A stretch of DNA of 51,770 bases from Acidobacteriota bacterium (GTDB lineage Bacteria > Acidobacteriota > JAAYUB01). Shown one piece after another: positions 9,401 to 16,457 of this stretch. The translations under genes were made by a program, and so were the position numbers. Every line of letters begins with the position of its first letter. The stretch's first letter is position 1. The stretch is from contig JAGNHB010000041.1 in NCBI GenBank assembly GCA_018001935.1, positions 1-51,770 of the forward strand, given 5' to 3'. The notes beneath the pieces were generated by a model. The model was not told the DNA's origin and searched no databases. It saw only the letters and a program-made list of their open reading frames with translations.

Positions 9401-10678
9401 GCGATGAAGGAGTACGCGGAGGCCGCCCTCCTGTTCGGGAGGGGCGGGGATCCTCGGAGCGCCGGACAGGCCTGGGCCCGGAAGGGGGATTTCTCAATGG
9501 CCGTGGAGGCGTTCCTGGCCTGCCCGGAGTCCGATAGCGAGGCCGCGAAGGAACTCGTGAAGAGCATCGAGGCCCTGAGCTCCGACAAGGCCAAACCGCT
9601 GCGCGCGATCGGGGGGGGGCTGTTGTCCCGGCGGGAGTTCGGCAAGGCCGCCCGCTTTTTCGCGGCGTGCGGCGATCCCCTCAACGAGGGCTGCTGCCGG
9701 ACCCTGGACGGGAACGACGCGGCGGCCTTGGACTGCTGGGGCCGTCTCCGGAGCAGTCACGCGATGGCCGAGGTGGCCAAGTTCGCCCAGAGGGAAAACC
9801 GGATCCGGGTGGGTGGGCGCTTCTTCCTCGGCCTCGACCACGGGACGGACCCGTGGCGCTCTCTGATCCTCAACGACGCGTTCATCGAGGAAACCATCGT
9901 CCTGATGAACCGGTACTTCGGCGAACACCCCGACCCCGTGCAACGCCGTCGCTGGTACCGTGAACTCTCGATGTCCGACGATTTCGGCTATCACTGGCAG
10001 AAGATCCTGCCGGCCCTGGAGCGGGTCGGGGAGTACGGCGTCGCGGCCGCTTACATGAACCGGGTACGAATCACGGGGTACGGTCTCGGCTCGAGGGAAA
10101 CCCGGAAAAAACTTCAGGAGGAGATCCCCTCGCTCGTGAAGGAACAGCAGCTCGAGCCCCTGGCGCTCCGCCTCCAGTTCCTGAAGGAGTGGAGGAGGCT
10201 CAACGACGTCGTGGGGAGAATCCCCCTGCAGTGGGAGACCTTTGCCTTGTTCGGAGGGTCCGAGCGGCACGGCGAAGCCCTGGCGTTCTGCCGGGAACAG
10301 GGGGCGGACTGGGCCATGGAGGACTTTTTCTACGTCTGTTCCGACTTCCGGGGGCTCGGAGCGCTGGAACAGTCCCGGGGGAACCCCATGAAAGCGATGG
10401 ACTGGTTCGAGAAAGGCGGGGATTTCGGGGCCGCCGCGAGGATCCAGGAGCAGTTGAAGATGAACCAGACGGCGGGGGAGAACTACTTCAAGGCCGGGGA
10501 GTATGCCAAAGCCCGGGAAATGCTGGAGGGGGAAACCAAGAAGTCGTGCCGAACCCGGGTGGCCAAGGCCTGCGAGGCCATGGGGGACTATGCGGCCGCC
10601 CTGGAAATCTGGCGGGAGCTCAAGAGCGAGAAGAACGCCCAGCGCTGCCGGATGAAGCTTCAGAAAACGCTTTTCTGA
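6416..10678 (+). CDS. RelE/ParE-like domain + superfamily 1 (UvrD/Rep-type) helicase + alpha-solenoid repeats
   Basis: This 1420-residue protein has three parts. Residues 1-98 look like a RelE/ParE toxin fold: helices with RQRVREKLEFLE, then VKKLKG, RCVFEGRLD, GNRILFSL and a final SHDKVDR. Residues about 175-690 form an SF1 helicase with all key motifs: GTAGSGKTT (Lys199), DEVQD (475-479), GDARQ (about 501), NFRS (537), AKGLEF (628) and VAVTRA (675). Residues about 720-1420 are TPR-like helical repeats with many AAxLYExxGDxxRA units, resembling coatomer-type solenoids. The GTG at 6416 was chosen because the RelE-like strand begins there; the ribosome-binding site is weak. rmuC follows after 73 bases on the same strand. 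The helicase call is secure; the biological role is unknown. Confidence 0.85.
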   Translation: MFKVLINDVFKKHLLRQPRDYRQRVREKLEFLENGIWDGGLRVKKLKGASPRCVFEGRLDAGNRILFSLGRETGRDGAVHAVAYVWGVASHDKVDRKSRSALPGDVPFLGFRPLSEVKVDSPELERMDASVFTQEAIAERVDDDAASQRWHPVAEPEWDRIRRYAADAFELFLHLTPEQEMILESPLPLLIAGTAGSGKTTLCVYGLLRSGLRASRRLFVTYNRHLRNYAEQLYYALLNGRDDEVSPVSPDFRTFRDLCLEIAAARGKTFAPQTEVDLHRFGKLAAAHPLAPRLDVVLVWEEIRSILKGALPPVNPETLSRGLRDLREKRLDASGLRSLQDQFLAFACMESGRPLEKAVRKHLDTDLEAFARNLARHAAARPERVIPVLEAALDLIHRQRELTRKRHLSFVEYELLGRKKAPNFPASRKSVYAVFEWYQAKLAENGWWDEADLAREACIFATAMDGHRWDAVVCDEVQDLTDVQQGLLFGLVRDPLKLLFAGDARQIVNPSGFRWEDLKRHFHERNLPVPPLRSLSLNFRSSGSVVELGNALLALQESLLGTSSELTREAWKYKGRPPAVVRGLPEADFLPLVRAAGAKRTLLVRTEEERTRLSRELGTELVFTITEAKGLEFDTVVLWKFAAAPAARDVWATILGLADRPAHDAWVRHEINLLYVAVTRARADLIVYDGPEPSAVWAHPDLAERVFETGDAVYVEKLWNTLSSPEEWVAQGRYFLEREHYRAAMECFRNGGDERALAGASALCFEKEGRWAEAAGCFEAVGETSRAAALYQRAGEFAKALPLWEAIGDSSNIQACRMEVYRRDGNHLGLAGIHLDRREYREAADSFLRAREHARAAVLYEKQCADPRRAAPCYEAAGLPKKAAAAWTRGGELDRAGELYERLGDFARAERCWKKGRCTDRLLKFYRQRKCKEKLLELYEREGMLDQALKLLQADSDPSRLREEAETLMGRRKFRPALIRFQAAKDVLGEARCRLAMKEYAEAALLFGRGGDPRSAGQAWARKGDFSMAVEAFLACPESDSEAAKELVKSIEALSSDKAKPLRAIGGGLLSRREFGKAARFFAACGDPLNEGCCRTLDGNDAAALDCWGRLRSSHAMAEVAKFAQRENRIRVGGRFFLGLDHGTDPWRSLILNDAFIEETIVLMNRYFGEHPDPVQRRRWYRELSMSDDFGYHWQKILPALERVGEYGVAAAYMNRVRITGYGLGSRETRKKLQEEIPSLVKEQQLEPLALRLQFLKEWRRLNDVVGRIPLQWETFALFGGSERHGEALAFCREQGADWAMEDFFYVCSDFRGLGALEQSRGNPMKAMDWFEKGGDFGAAARIQEQLKMNQTAGENYFKAGEYAKAREMLEGETKKSCRTRVAKACEAMGDYAAALEIWRELKSEKNAQRCRMKLQKTLF

Positions 10679-10751
10679 GGGCCCGGGACCGGGGGCGGGC
10701 GCCGGCCCGCGGCAACACCCCGCCGCGGGGGACAAGGAAGAAGGGGATACC

Positions 10752-12212
10752 ATGCCGTTCCAGGACCTCCTGATCCTCATCCTGCTGATCGTGCTGTGCG
10801 CTTTGACGGCCGTCGCCCTGCGGCGGAAACCGACGGCCGGCGAGGTCACGCCCGCCGCCCTCCGGGAGGAGACGGACCGCCTCCTCGCCCAGGTGCGGTC
10901 CGAGTTCGCCGCGAGCCGCCGGGAGTCGGGGGAGGATGCCAAGGGCCTCCGCCACGAGGTCTCCACCACCGTGCTGGAACTGGGCCGGACGCTGCAGGGC
11001 CAGTTCACGGCCCTGGGGACCCAGCTGGGGGAACAGCTGACCGGTCTCCGCAACCAGGTCGGCGAGCTGATCCGGTCGAACGAGACGAAACTGGGCGAGA
11101 TGGCGGCCTCCAACGCCGCACGGCTGGGCGAACTGAGCCAGGTCAGCGAGCGGAAGATGGAGGAACTCCGTGCGGCCCTCGACGCGAAACTGGAGGCGGT
11201 GCGGCAGGCCGTGTCGGACCAGATGGAGAAGGTCCGGCAGACGGTTGCGGAGCAACTGGACCGGGTGCGCCAGGAGAGCGGCGCGAAGCTGGAGGAGATG
11301 CGGAAGACCGTGGACGAAAAGCTGCACGCGACCCTGGAGAAGCGGCTGGGCGAGTCGTTCCGGCAGGTCAGCGAGCGCCTGGAACAGGTCCACAAGGGTC
11401 TGGGGGAGATGCAGAGCCTGGCGTCGGGCGTGGGGGACCTCAAGAAAGTCCTGGCCAACGTCAAGACCCGCGGCACCTGGGGGGAGATCCAGCTCGGCAA
11501 CCTCCTGGAGCAGATCCTGGCCCCCGAGCAATACACGGCCCAGGCCCAGCCCAAACCCCGCTCCGCGGAGCGGGTCGAGTTCGCCATCCGGCTGCCGGGG
11601 AAGGAAGAGGGGGATGCCCCGGTCCTGCTCCCCATCGACGCGAAGTTCCCCCGGGAAGACTACGAGCGCCTGGTGGACGCCTCCGAGAAGGGGGACGCCC
11701 GCGGGGTGGAGGAGGCCGGCAAGGCGCTGGAGCTTCGCATCCGGCAGGAGGCGCGCGCGATCCGGGACAAGTACGTCGAGCCGCCTCACACCACCGATTT
11801 TGCCATCCTCTACCTGCCCATCGAGGGGCTCTACGCCGAGGTCCTGCGCCGCTCCGGGCTGGCCGAGACCCTGCAGCGGGACTTCCGCGTGTCGGTGGCC
11901 GGGCCCACGACCCTGGCCGCGCTGCTGAACAGCCTGCAGATGGGCTTCCGCACGCTGGCCATCCAGAAGCGGAGCAGCGAGGTGTGGAAACTCCTCGCCG
12001 CCGTGAAGAAAAAGTTCGAGTCCTTCGGCGAGACCTTCGAAAAGGTGCAGAAGAAGATCCGGGAAGCCGACACCGCGCTGGACGCGGCCCGGAGCGACAC
12101 CCGGATCATGGGGGACAAGCTTCGGGGTGTGGAGGCCCTGACCGACGCGGAGGCGTCCCGGGTGCTGTCGCTCCCGGCGCCCGGGGAGGGGCCCGACGAG
12201 CCCGTGGCGTGA
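10752..12212 (+). CDS. rmuC: DNA recombination protein RmuC
   Basis: This 486-residue protein has the RmuC layout. An N-terminal membrane helix (about 5-24) is followed by a long coiled coil (about 50-220) rich in Glu, Gln and Arg. The conserved nuclease-like core then contains TRGTWGEIQLGNLLE, LPIDAKFP and the AILYLPIEGLYAEVL segment. RmuC limits recombination between inverted repeats and is predicted to be an endonuclease-fold protein; its direct reaction is not settled. It may be co-transcribed with the helicase upstream, linking two DNA-processing proteins. Confidence 0.93.
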   Translation: MPFQDLLILILLIVLCALTAVALRRKPTAGEVTPAALREETDRLLAQVRSEFAASRRESGEDAKGLRHEVSTTVLELGRTLQGQFTALGTQLGEQLTGLRNQVGELIRSNETKLGEMAASNAARLGELSQVSERKMEELRAALDAKLEAVRQAVSDQMEKVRQTVAEQLDRVRQESGAKLEEMRKTVDEKLHATLEKRLGESFRQVSERLEQVHKGLGEMQSLASGVGDLKKVLANVKTRGTWGEIQLGNLLEQILAPEQYTAQAQPKPRSAERVEFAIRLPGKEEGDAPVLLPIDAKFPREDYERLVDASEKGDARGVEEAGKALELRIRQEARAIRDKYVEPPHTTDFAILYLPIEGLYAEVLRRSGLAETLQRDFRVSVAGPTTLAALLNSLQMGFRTLAIQKRSSEVWKLLAAVKKKFESFGETFEKVQKKIREADTALDAARSDTRIMGDKLRGVEALTDAEASRVLSLPAPGEGPDEPVA

Positions 12213-12837
12213 GGGCCCGGGGGGGCGTGGGATTAGGCTATAGGCTGTAGTACCCTGAAAATAAACTCGTTGCCAAATCGCGCAAGATAATGGGATCGAT
12301 CACTCGAGACGTCGGCCGGGAGCCAGACGCGGGCGCCGGCCGCGAACGGGCAACATGCCGCTCGTTCCGGTCGCCCGCGTCGCCGCCCCCGGAACGCGGC
12401 GGGGGGGAAGGAAACGCACCCTGAAAGGGTGCGGGGAAGGCGGGTCCGTCCCGGGCTGACCATCCCGGAACGAAGAGCGGCACCCGAAAAGGCCGTCCGG
12501 GCTCACGACAAAACGACCCGCAGGATGAACGGCTGCACAAACCGGCAGGGGTCACTCGGTTTTCGCTTCGGACGTCCAGGCACTTTTCAGTCAACCCCTT
12601 GTCACGCTGACCCGGATTTCCCTCCCGGAAACGGTCCTTGTACGTGGAGTTCGTGGTTTAATAAGGCTGTTAGCGGTTTAGGCTGAAGGGGTTCAGGCCG
12701 GAATCGGGGCCGTCGGGAGCACCATGCCTTCGCCCCGGGACCCCGTTCGTGTCTTCCGTGTATTTCGTGGTTCAGTCTTCCGACTATCCGTGTTCATCCG
12801 TGTTCTCCGTGGTTTGCTTCCGGTTAATCCGGGTTGG
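12213..12837. other. gene-free interval with decayed repeat words
   Basis: No credible gene is seen. From about 12243 a stretch beginning GCTGTAGTACCCTGAA and containing CAAGATAATGGGATC resembles, in diverged form, the left part of the 315-bp repeat at 12838. At 12751-12837 are the word repeats ATCCGTGTTCATCCGTG and TTCGTGGTT, also seen at 15957-16037. Confidence 0.5.
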
Positions 12838-13152
12838 GCTGTAGTCCCTACGAAGTAAGATCTTAGGCAAAATGAGCAAGATTTGAGATCATCGGTGGGC
12901 TCCCACCGCTTTCAGAGCGGGGAAACCCGGTGCGGGGACGAAGGAGGGAATCCCTGCAGTGTCGTCCGGCATGCCCCGGGGCTAAAATGACCCCTTTGTG
13001 CCGATCCGGTTCCGGAATCGACGTGTCCGGTCTCTCGCAAAGACGTCCGGACGCAAAGCCTCGCAAAGGAATCCCACTTTTCCGGTTCCTGCTTTGCGAG
13101 GCTTGGCGTCTTTGCGCCTTTGCGAGAGATAAAGACCGCCTGTTTTTTCTGG
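12838..13152. repeat. ~315-bp dispersed repeat, copy 1
   Basis: This copy begins GCTGTAGTCCCTACGAAGTA and ends near CCGCCTGTTTTTTCTGG. It matches 15632-15948 in the same orientation with few differences over its whole length. It contains the hairpin GGTGGGCTCCCACC and a longer inverted repeat built from TCTCGCAAAGACG and CGCCTTTGCGAGA words. No protein with recognisable features is encoded. Its right end abuts the serC promoter. Confidence 0.9.
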
Positions 13153-13173
13153 CACAGTCCCGGGGGAGTGTCG

Positions 13174-13179
13174 TATAAT
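13174..13179 (+). promoter_or_regulatory. -10 box of the serC promoter
   Basis: A perfect TATAAT lies 40 bases before the serC ATG. The -35 position falls at the right edge of the 315-bp repeat (13150-13156), where the match to TTGACA is poor. Confidence 0.5.
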
Positions 13180-13219
13180 TCTTCTCGGTTTTTGAAATCA
13201 ACTGCAAGGAGAGCGCGTC

Positions 13220-14311
13220 ATGACGAAACGAGTTCACAACTTCAACGCCGGTCCGGGGACCCTCCCGTTCGAGGTGGTCCAGGAAGCTTCCCAGGGCGTG
13301 CTGGAATTCAAGGGCACGGGGATGTCCATCATGGAGATGTCCCACCGGTCCAAGGAATACGACCAGGTGATCAAGGAAGCCGCCGCCGACATGCTGGAGC
13401 TGCTCGGCGCGCCCGCCAACTACAAGGCGCTGTTCATCGGCGGCGGGGCCAGCCTGCAGTTCTCCATGACCGCCATGAACTTCCTGCCCGCGGACGGCGC
13501 CGCCGACTACATCAACACCGGCGAGTGGGCCACGAAAGCCATCAAGGAGGCCAAACTCTTCGGGAAGGTCAACGTGGTGGCCTCCTCGGAGGACAAGAAG
13601 TTCTCCTACATCCCCGACGTGAAGAACCTCGCGTTCAACCCGGACGCCGCCTACCTCCACTTCACCACCAACAACACCATCTACGGCACCGAGTTCCACG
13701 AGTACCCCGCCCCGCCCGCGAACGTGCCCCTCTTCTCGGACATGTCCTCGGACTTCATGTCCCGCCCCTTCGACATCACGAAGTTCGCCCTGATCTACGC
13801 CGGGGCGCAGAAGAACGTGGGCCCCGCCGGCGTGACGGTGGTCATCCTCCGGGAGGACATGCTGGAGAAGATCAAGCCGGGCCTGCCCACCATGCTGAGC
13901 TACCAGACCCACTGGAAGAACGACTCCCTCTTCAACACCCCGCCCTGCGTCAACGTTTTCGTGGTGGGGCTCGTCATGAAGTGGCTGAAAAAGAACGGCG
14001 GTCTGAAGGCGGTCGAAGAGGTCAACGTCCGCAAGGCGAAGCTGATCTACGACGCCATCGACAACTCCGGCGGCTTCTACCGGGGCACGGTGGCGCCCGA
14101 GGCCCGCTCCCTCATGAACATCACCTTCCGCCTCCCCTCCGAGGAACTGGAGGAGAAGTTCGTCAAGGAAGCCGGCGCGGCCGACTGCAAGGGGCTCAAG
14201 GGCCACCGGAGCGTCGGCGGCATCCGGGCCTCCACCTACAACGCCCTGCCGGAAGCGTCCTGCCAGGTGCTGGCCGACTTCATGAAGGAATTCGCCCGCC
14301 GGAACGGGTGA
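13220..14311 (+). CDS. serC: phosphoserine aminotransferase
   Basis: The 363-residue class V aminotransferase starts with the SerC signature VHNFNAGPG and has the phosphate-binding GGGASLQF segment. The PLP lysine is Lys198 in YAGAQKNVGPAG, as in E. coli SerC. It makes phosphoserine from 3-phosphohydroxypyruvate and glutamate in serine synthesis, and can also serve pyridoxal phosphate synthesis. The start has AAGGAG at proper spacing. It ends at an intrinsic terminator. The next gene, a possible serine/threonine exporter, shares direction but not transcript. Confidence 0.96.
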   Translation: MTKRVHNFNAGPGTLPFEVVQEASQGVLEFKGTGMSIMEMSHRSKEYDQVIKEAAADMLELLGAPANYKALFIGGGASLQFSMTAMNFLPADGAADYINTGEWATKAIKEAKLFGKVNVVASSEDKKFSYIPDVKNLAFNPDAAYLHFTTNNTIYGTEFHEYPAPPANVPLFSDMSSDFMSRPFDITKFALIYAGAQKNVGPAGVTVVILREDMLEKIKPGLPTMLSYQTHWKNDSLFNTPPCVNVFVVGLVMKWLKKNGGLKAVEEVNVRKAKLIYDAIDNSGGFYRGTVAPEARSLMNITFRLPSEELEEKFVKEAGAADCKGLKGHRSVGGIRASTYNALPEASCQVLADFMKEFARRNG

Positions 14312-14336
14312 TCCGCACCAAAACGTGAAATCCGCG

Positions 14337-14365
14337 AAAACCCGGCGCCTGCCGGGTTTTCGTTT
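14337..14365 (+). terminator. rho-independent terminator after serC
   Basis: AAAACCCGGC and GCCGGGTTTT form a perfect ten-base-pair stem with a short loop, followed by CGTTT. It lies 26 bases after the serC stop and argues that the next gene starts downstream of it. Confidence 0.85.
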
Positions 14366-14378
14366 AACCGGGGGAGAC

Positions 14379-15638
14379 TTGGACATCGACACGGAATCCA
14401 TCCAGACCTTGGCGGTCCCCGCGGAGTCGCGTCCCGAGGAAGAGAAAGTCGTCGCCTTCGCCGCGCGCCTGGCACGGGCCCTCCACCGATCCGGCTCACC
14501 TGCCACCCGTCTGGAGGAGGTGATCGGAGGGATCGCCTCGCGCCTGGGGCAGGAGGGCAACTACCTCTCGCTGCCCACGGCGTTCATGGCGTCCTTCGGG
14601 CCGTTCGGGCGGCAGAACGTGGTCCTGGTGCGGGTGGAGCCGGGGGACATCAATCTCCAGAAGCTGGTCCAGCTCGACGAGGTGGCCGACCGGGTCTCGT
14701 CGGGGAAACTCGATCTCGATACGGGGGCGCGGCTCGTCGAGGCGGTGGAGACCGCGCGTCCCCCGTACGGTCCCGTCCTGACGACCTTCTGCACCGGCGT
14801 GACCTCGGCGGCCACCGCCCGGTTCCTCGGCGGTGGCTGGCGGGAGATCGCCGTCTCGGGGGTGATCGGACTGCTGGTGGGACTGATGTCGATCTTTTTC
14901 ACCCGCCGCCGGGCGATCTACCGGGTTTTCGAGCCGGCGGCAGCCTTCCTGGCGTCGGTCCTGGCCGTGGCGGCCGCGTGGTGGATCGGTTCCCTCTCCA
15001 CGTCCGTGACCATCGTGGGCGGGCTCATCTTCCTGGTGCCCGGGTTCTCCTTCACCATCGCCATGTCGGAACTGAACAGCCGTCACCTGATGTCGGGGAC
15101 CGGCCGGCTGATGGGGGCGTTCACCACGTTCATGATCATCGGTCTCGGGGTCCTGCTGGGAGGGAAGGTGGCGGTGATGCTGAGCCTTGTCTCCCGGGGG
15201 GCCGGAGAATCGATCCCTCTTCCGTGGGCCGAGGCCCTGGCCATGGCAGCTGGGCTGCTGTGCCTGGGGATCATTTTCCGGGCCCCTCCCCGCGACCTCC
15301 ACTGGATCCTGGGAATCGGGTCCGTGGCCTACGCCACCACCCGCTTCGGGGCGGACCCGCTGGGTGCGGACGTGAGTACCTGGCTGGCGGCCCTGGTGCT
15401 GGGATTGCTGTCCAGCGCCTACTCCCGCCTGAAGCGGCGGCCCGCCACCGTCACCCTGGTCCCCGGGCTCATGCTCCTGGTCCCCGGCAGCATGGGCCTG
15501 CGGAGTATGCTCCTCATGATGGACCAAAACGTCATGACAGGCCTGGACGGTGCCTTCCAGGTGGCCATGATGGCGGTCACCCTCGCCACGGGTCTTCTGG
15601 TGGCCGACATTCTCCTTGCCCCGAAGAAGTCGCTGTAG
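14379..15638 (+). CDS. threonine/serine exporter family protein (ThrE-like)
   Basis: This 419-residue membrane protein has the two-part ThrE architecture. A soluble N-terminal part carries the conserved HRSGSPATRLEEVI and GQEGNYLSLPTAFM segments, and about ten hydrophobic helices follow. LVPGFSFTIAMSELNSRH and LVPGLMLLVPGSMGLRS mark the two internally related halves. Family members export threonine and serine using the proton gradient. The TTG at 14379 was chosen over an in-frame GTG at 14325 because the GTG lies upstream of the serC terminator while GGGGGAG precedes the TTG. Its last two codons lie in a dispersed repeat. Confidence 0.85.
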   Translation: MDIDTESIQTLAVPAESRPEEEKVVAFAARLARALHRSGSPATRLEEVIGGIASRLGQEGNYLSLPTAFMASFGPFGRQNVVLVRVEPGDINLQKLVQLDEVADRVSSGKLDLDTGARLVEAVETARPPYGPVLTTFCTGVTSAATARFLGGGWREIAVSGVIGLLVGLMSIFFTRRRAIYRVFEPAAAFLASVLAVAAAWWIGSLSTSVTIVGGLIFLVPGFSFTIAMSELNSRHLMSGTGRLMGAFTTFMIIGLGVLLGGKVAVMLSLVSRGAGESIPLPWAEALAMAAGLLCLGIIFRAPPRDLHWILGIGSVAYATTRFGADPLGADVSTWLAALVLGLLSSAYSRLKRRPATVTLVPGLMLLVPGSMGLRSMLLMMDQNVMTGLDGAFQVAMMAVTLATGLLVADILLAPKKSL

Positions 15639-15948
15639 TCCCTACGAAGTAAGATCTTTGGCAAAATGAGCAAGATTTGAGATCATCGGTGGGCTCCCAC
15701 CGCTTTCAGAGCGGGGAAACCCGATGCGGGGACGGAGGAGGGAATCCCGGCAGCGTTGTCCGGCATGCCCCGGGGCTAAAATGCCCCACTGGTGCTGATC
15801 CGGTTCCGGAATCGACGTATCAGGTCTCTCGCAAAGACGCCAGGACGCAAAGCCTCGCAAAGGAATCCCCCTTTTCCGGTTCCGGTTTTGCGAGGCTTTG
15901 CGTCTTTGCGCCTTTGCGAGAGGTAAAGACCGCCTGTTATTTTTCTGG
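15632..15948. repeat. ~315-bp dispersed repeat, copy 2
   Basis: This is a near-identical direct copy of 12838-13152. It begins GCTGTAG inside the 3' end of the ThrE-like gene, so that CTG TAG of the gene is the first part of the repeat. It carries the same inner hairpins and CGCAAAG words as copy 1. Confidence 0.9.
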
Positions 15949-16457
15949 AGCGTCCGGATGATCCGTGTCCATCCGTGTCCATCCGTGTTCATCAGTGGTT
16001 TCTCTCCGGTTTATCCGGGTTGGGCTGTAGGCTGTAGGTCCGGAGGCATTTCCATCGGTATCGGTATCGGTATCGGAATCGCGGTCGCAGTCGGTATCGG
16101 AATCGCGGTCGCACGCGGGGCTGCGGTTGCCGTCGGGGTCGCCGCCACCGTCGCGACCGAAGATGCCGCGGCCCGGGGAGGGAGGTCCTTCGGGCACGAT
16201 CATGGCTCAAACGCGCAGGGTTCGGGGGTGACACGTTCCTCCCGCCGCCTTCGCTGGAAACCCGTTCGAGGAACACAAACCGCGAATCCCGCGAGACAGC
16301 TCCGAAAAGCGTCACCAGGCTTTCTCCCGCCTCCCTGCTCTTTCCAGTCAATTAGTGAACATTAGTGGAATTAGTGGTTTAATTCCCTTCTTCTCCGCGG
16401 CGATACAACGAGAATGCGCTTGCAAACGGGGCGAGGAAACCTTACCATGAGGCTTCC
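15949..16457. repeat. intergenic word repeats and degenerate hexanucleotide tract
   Basis: Three families lie here and no gene is seen. ATCCGTGTCC words occupy 15957-16037. A GGTATC/GGAATC/GCGGTC six-base tract lies at about 16053-16160. The phrase ATTAGTGAACATTAGTGG lies at 16347-16385. The hexanucleotide family recurs between fmt and def. Confidence 0.75.

Noticed and set aside
13150..13166. Sigma-54 promoter upstream of serC (TGGCAC)
   Set aside because: The required TGC-type -12 element is absent at the correct spacing, while a perfect TATAAT lies just downstream.
12863..13190. Apparent coding frame in the 315-bp repeat
   Set aside because: The same frame occurs in both repeat copies and translates hairpins and CGCAAAG words; there is no ribosome-binding site or domain.
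16053..16160. Gly-Ile repeat peptide encoded by the GGTATC tract
   Set aside because: The peptide arises only from the six-base repeat and has no independent coding support.
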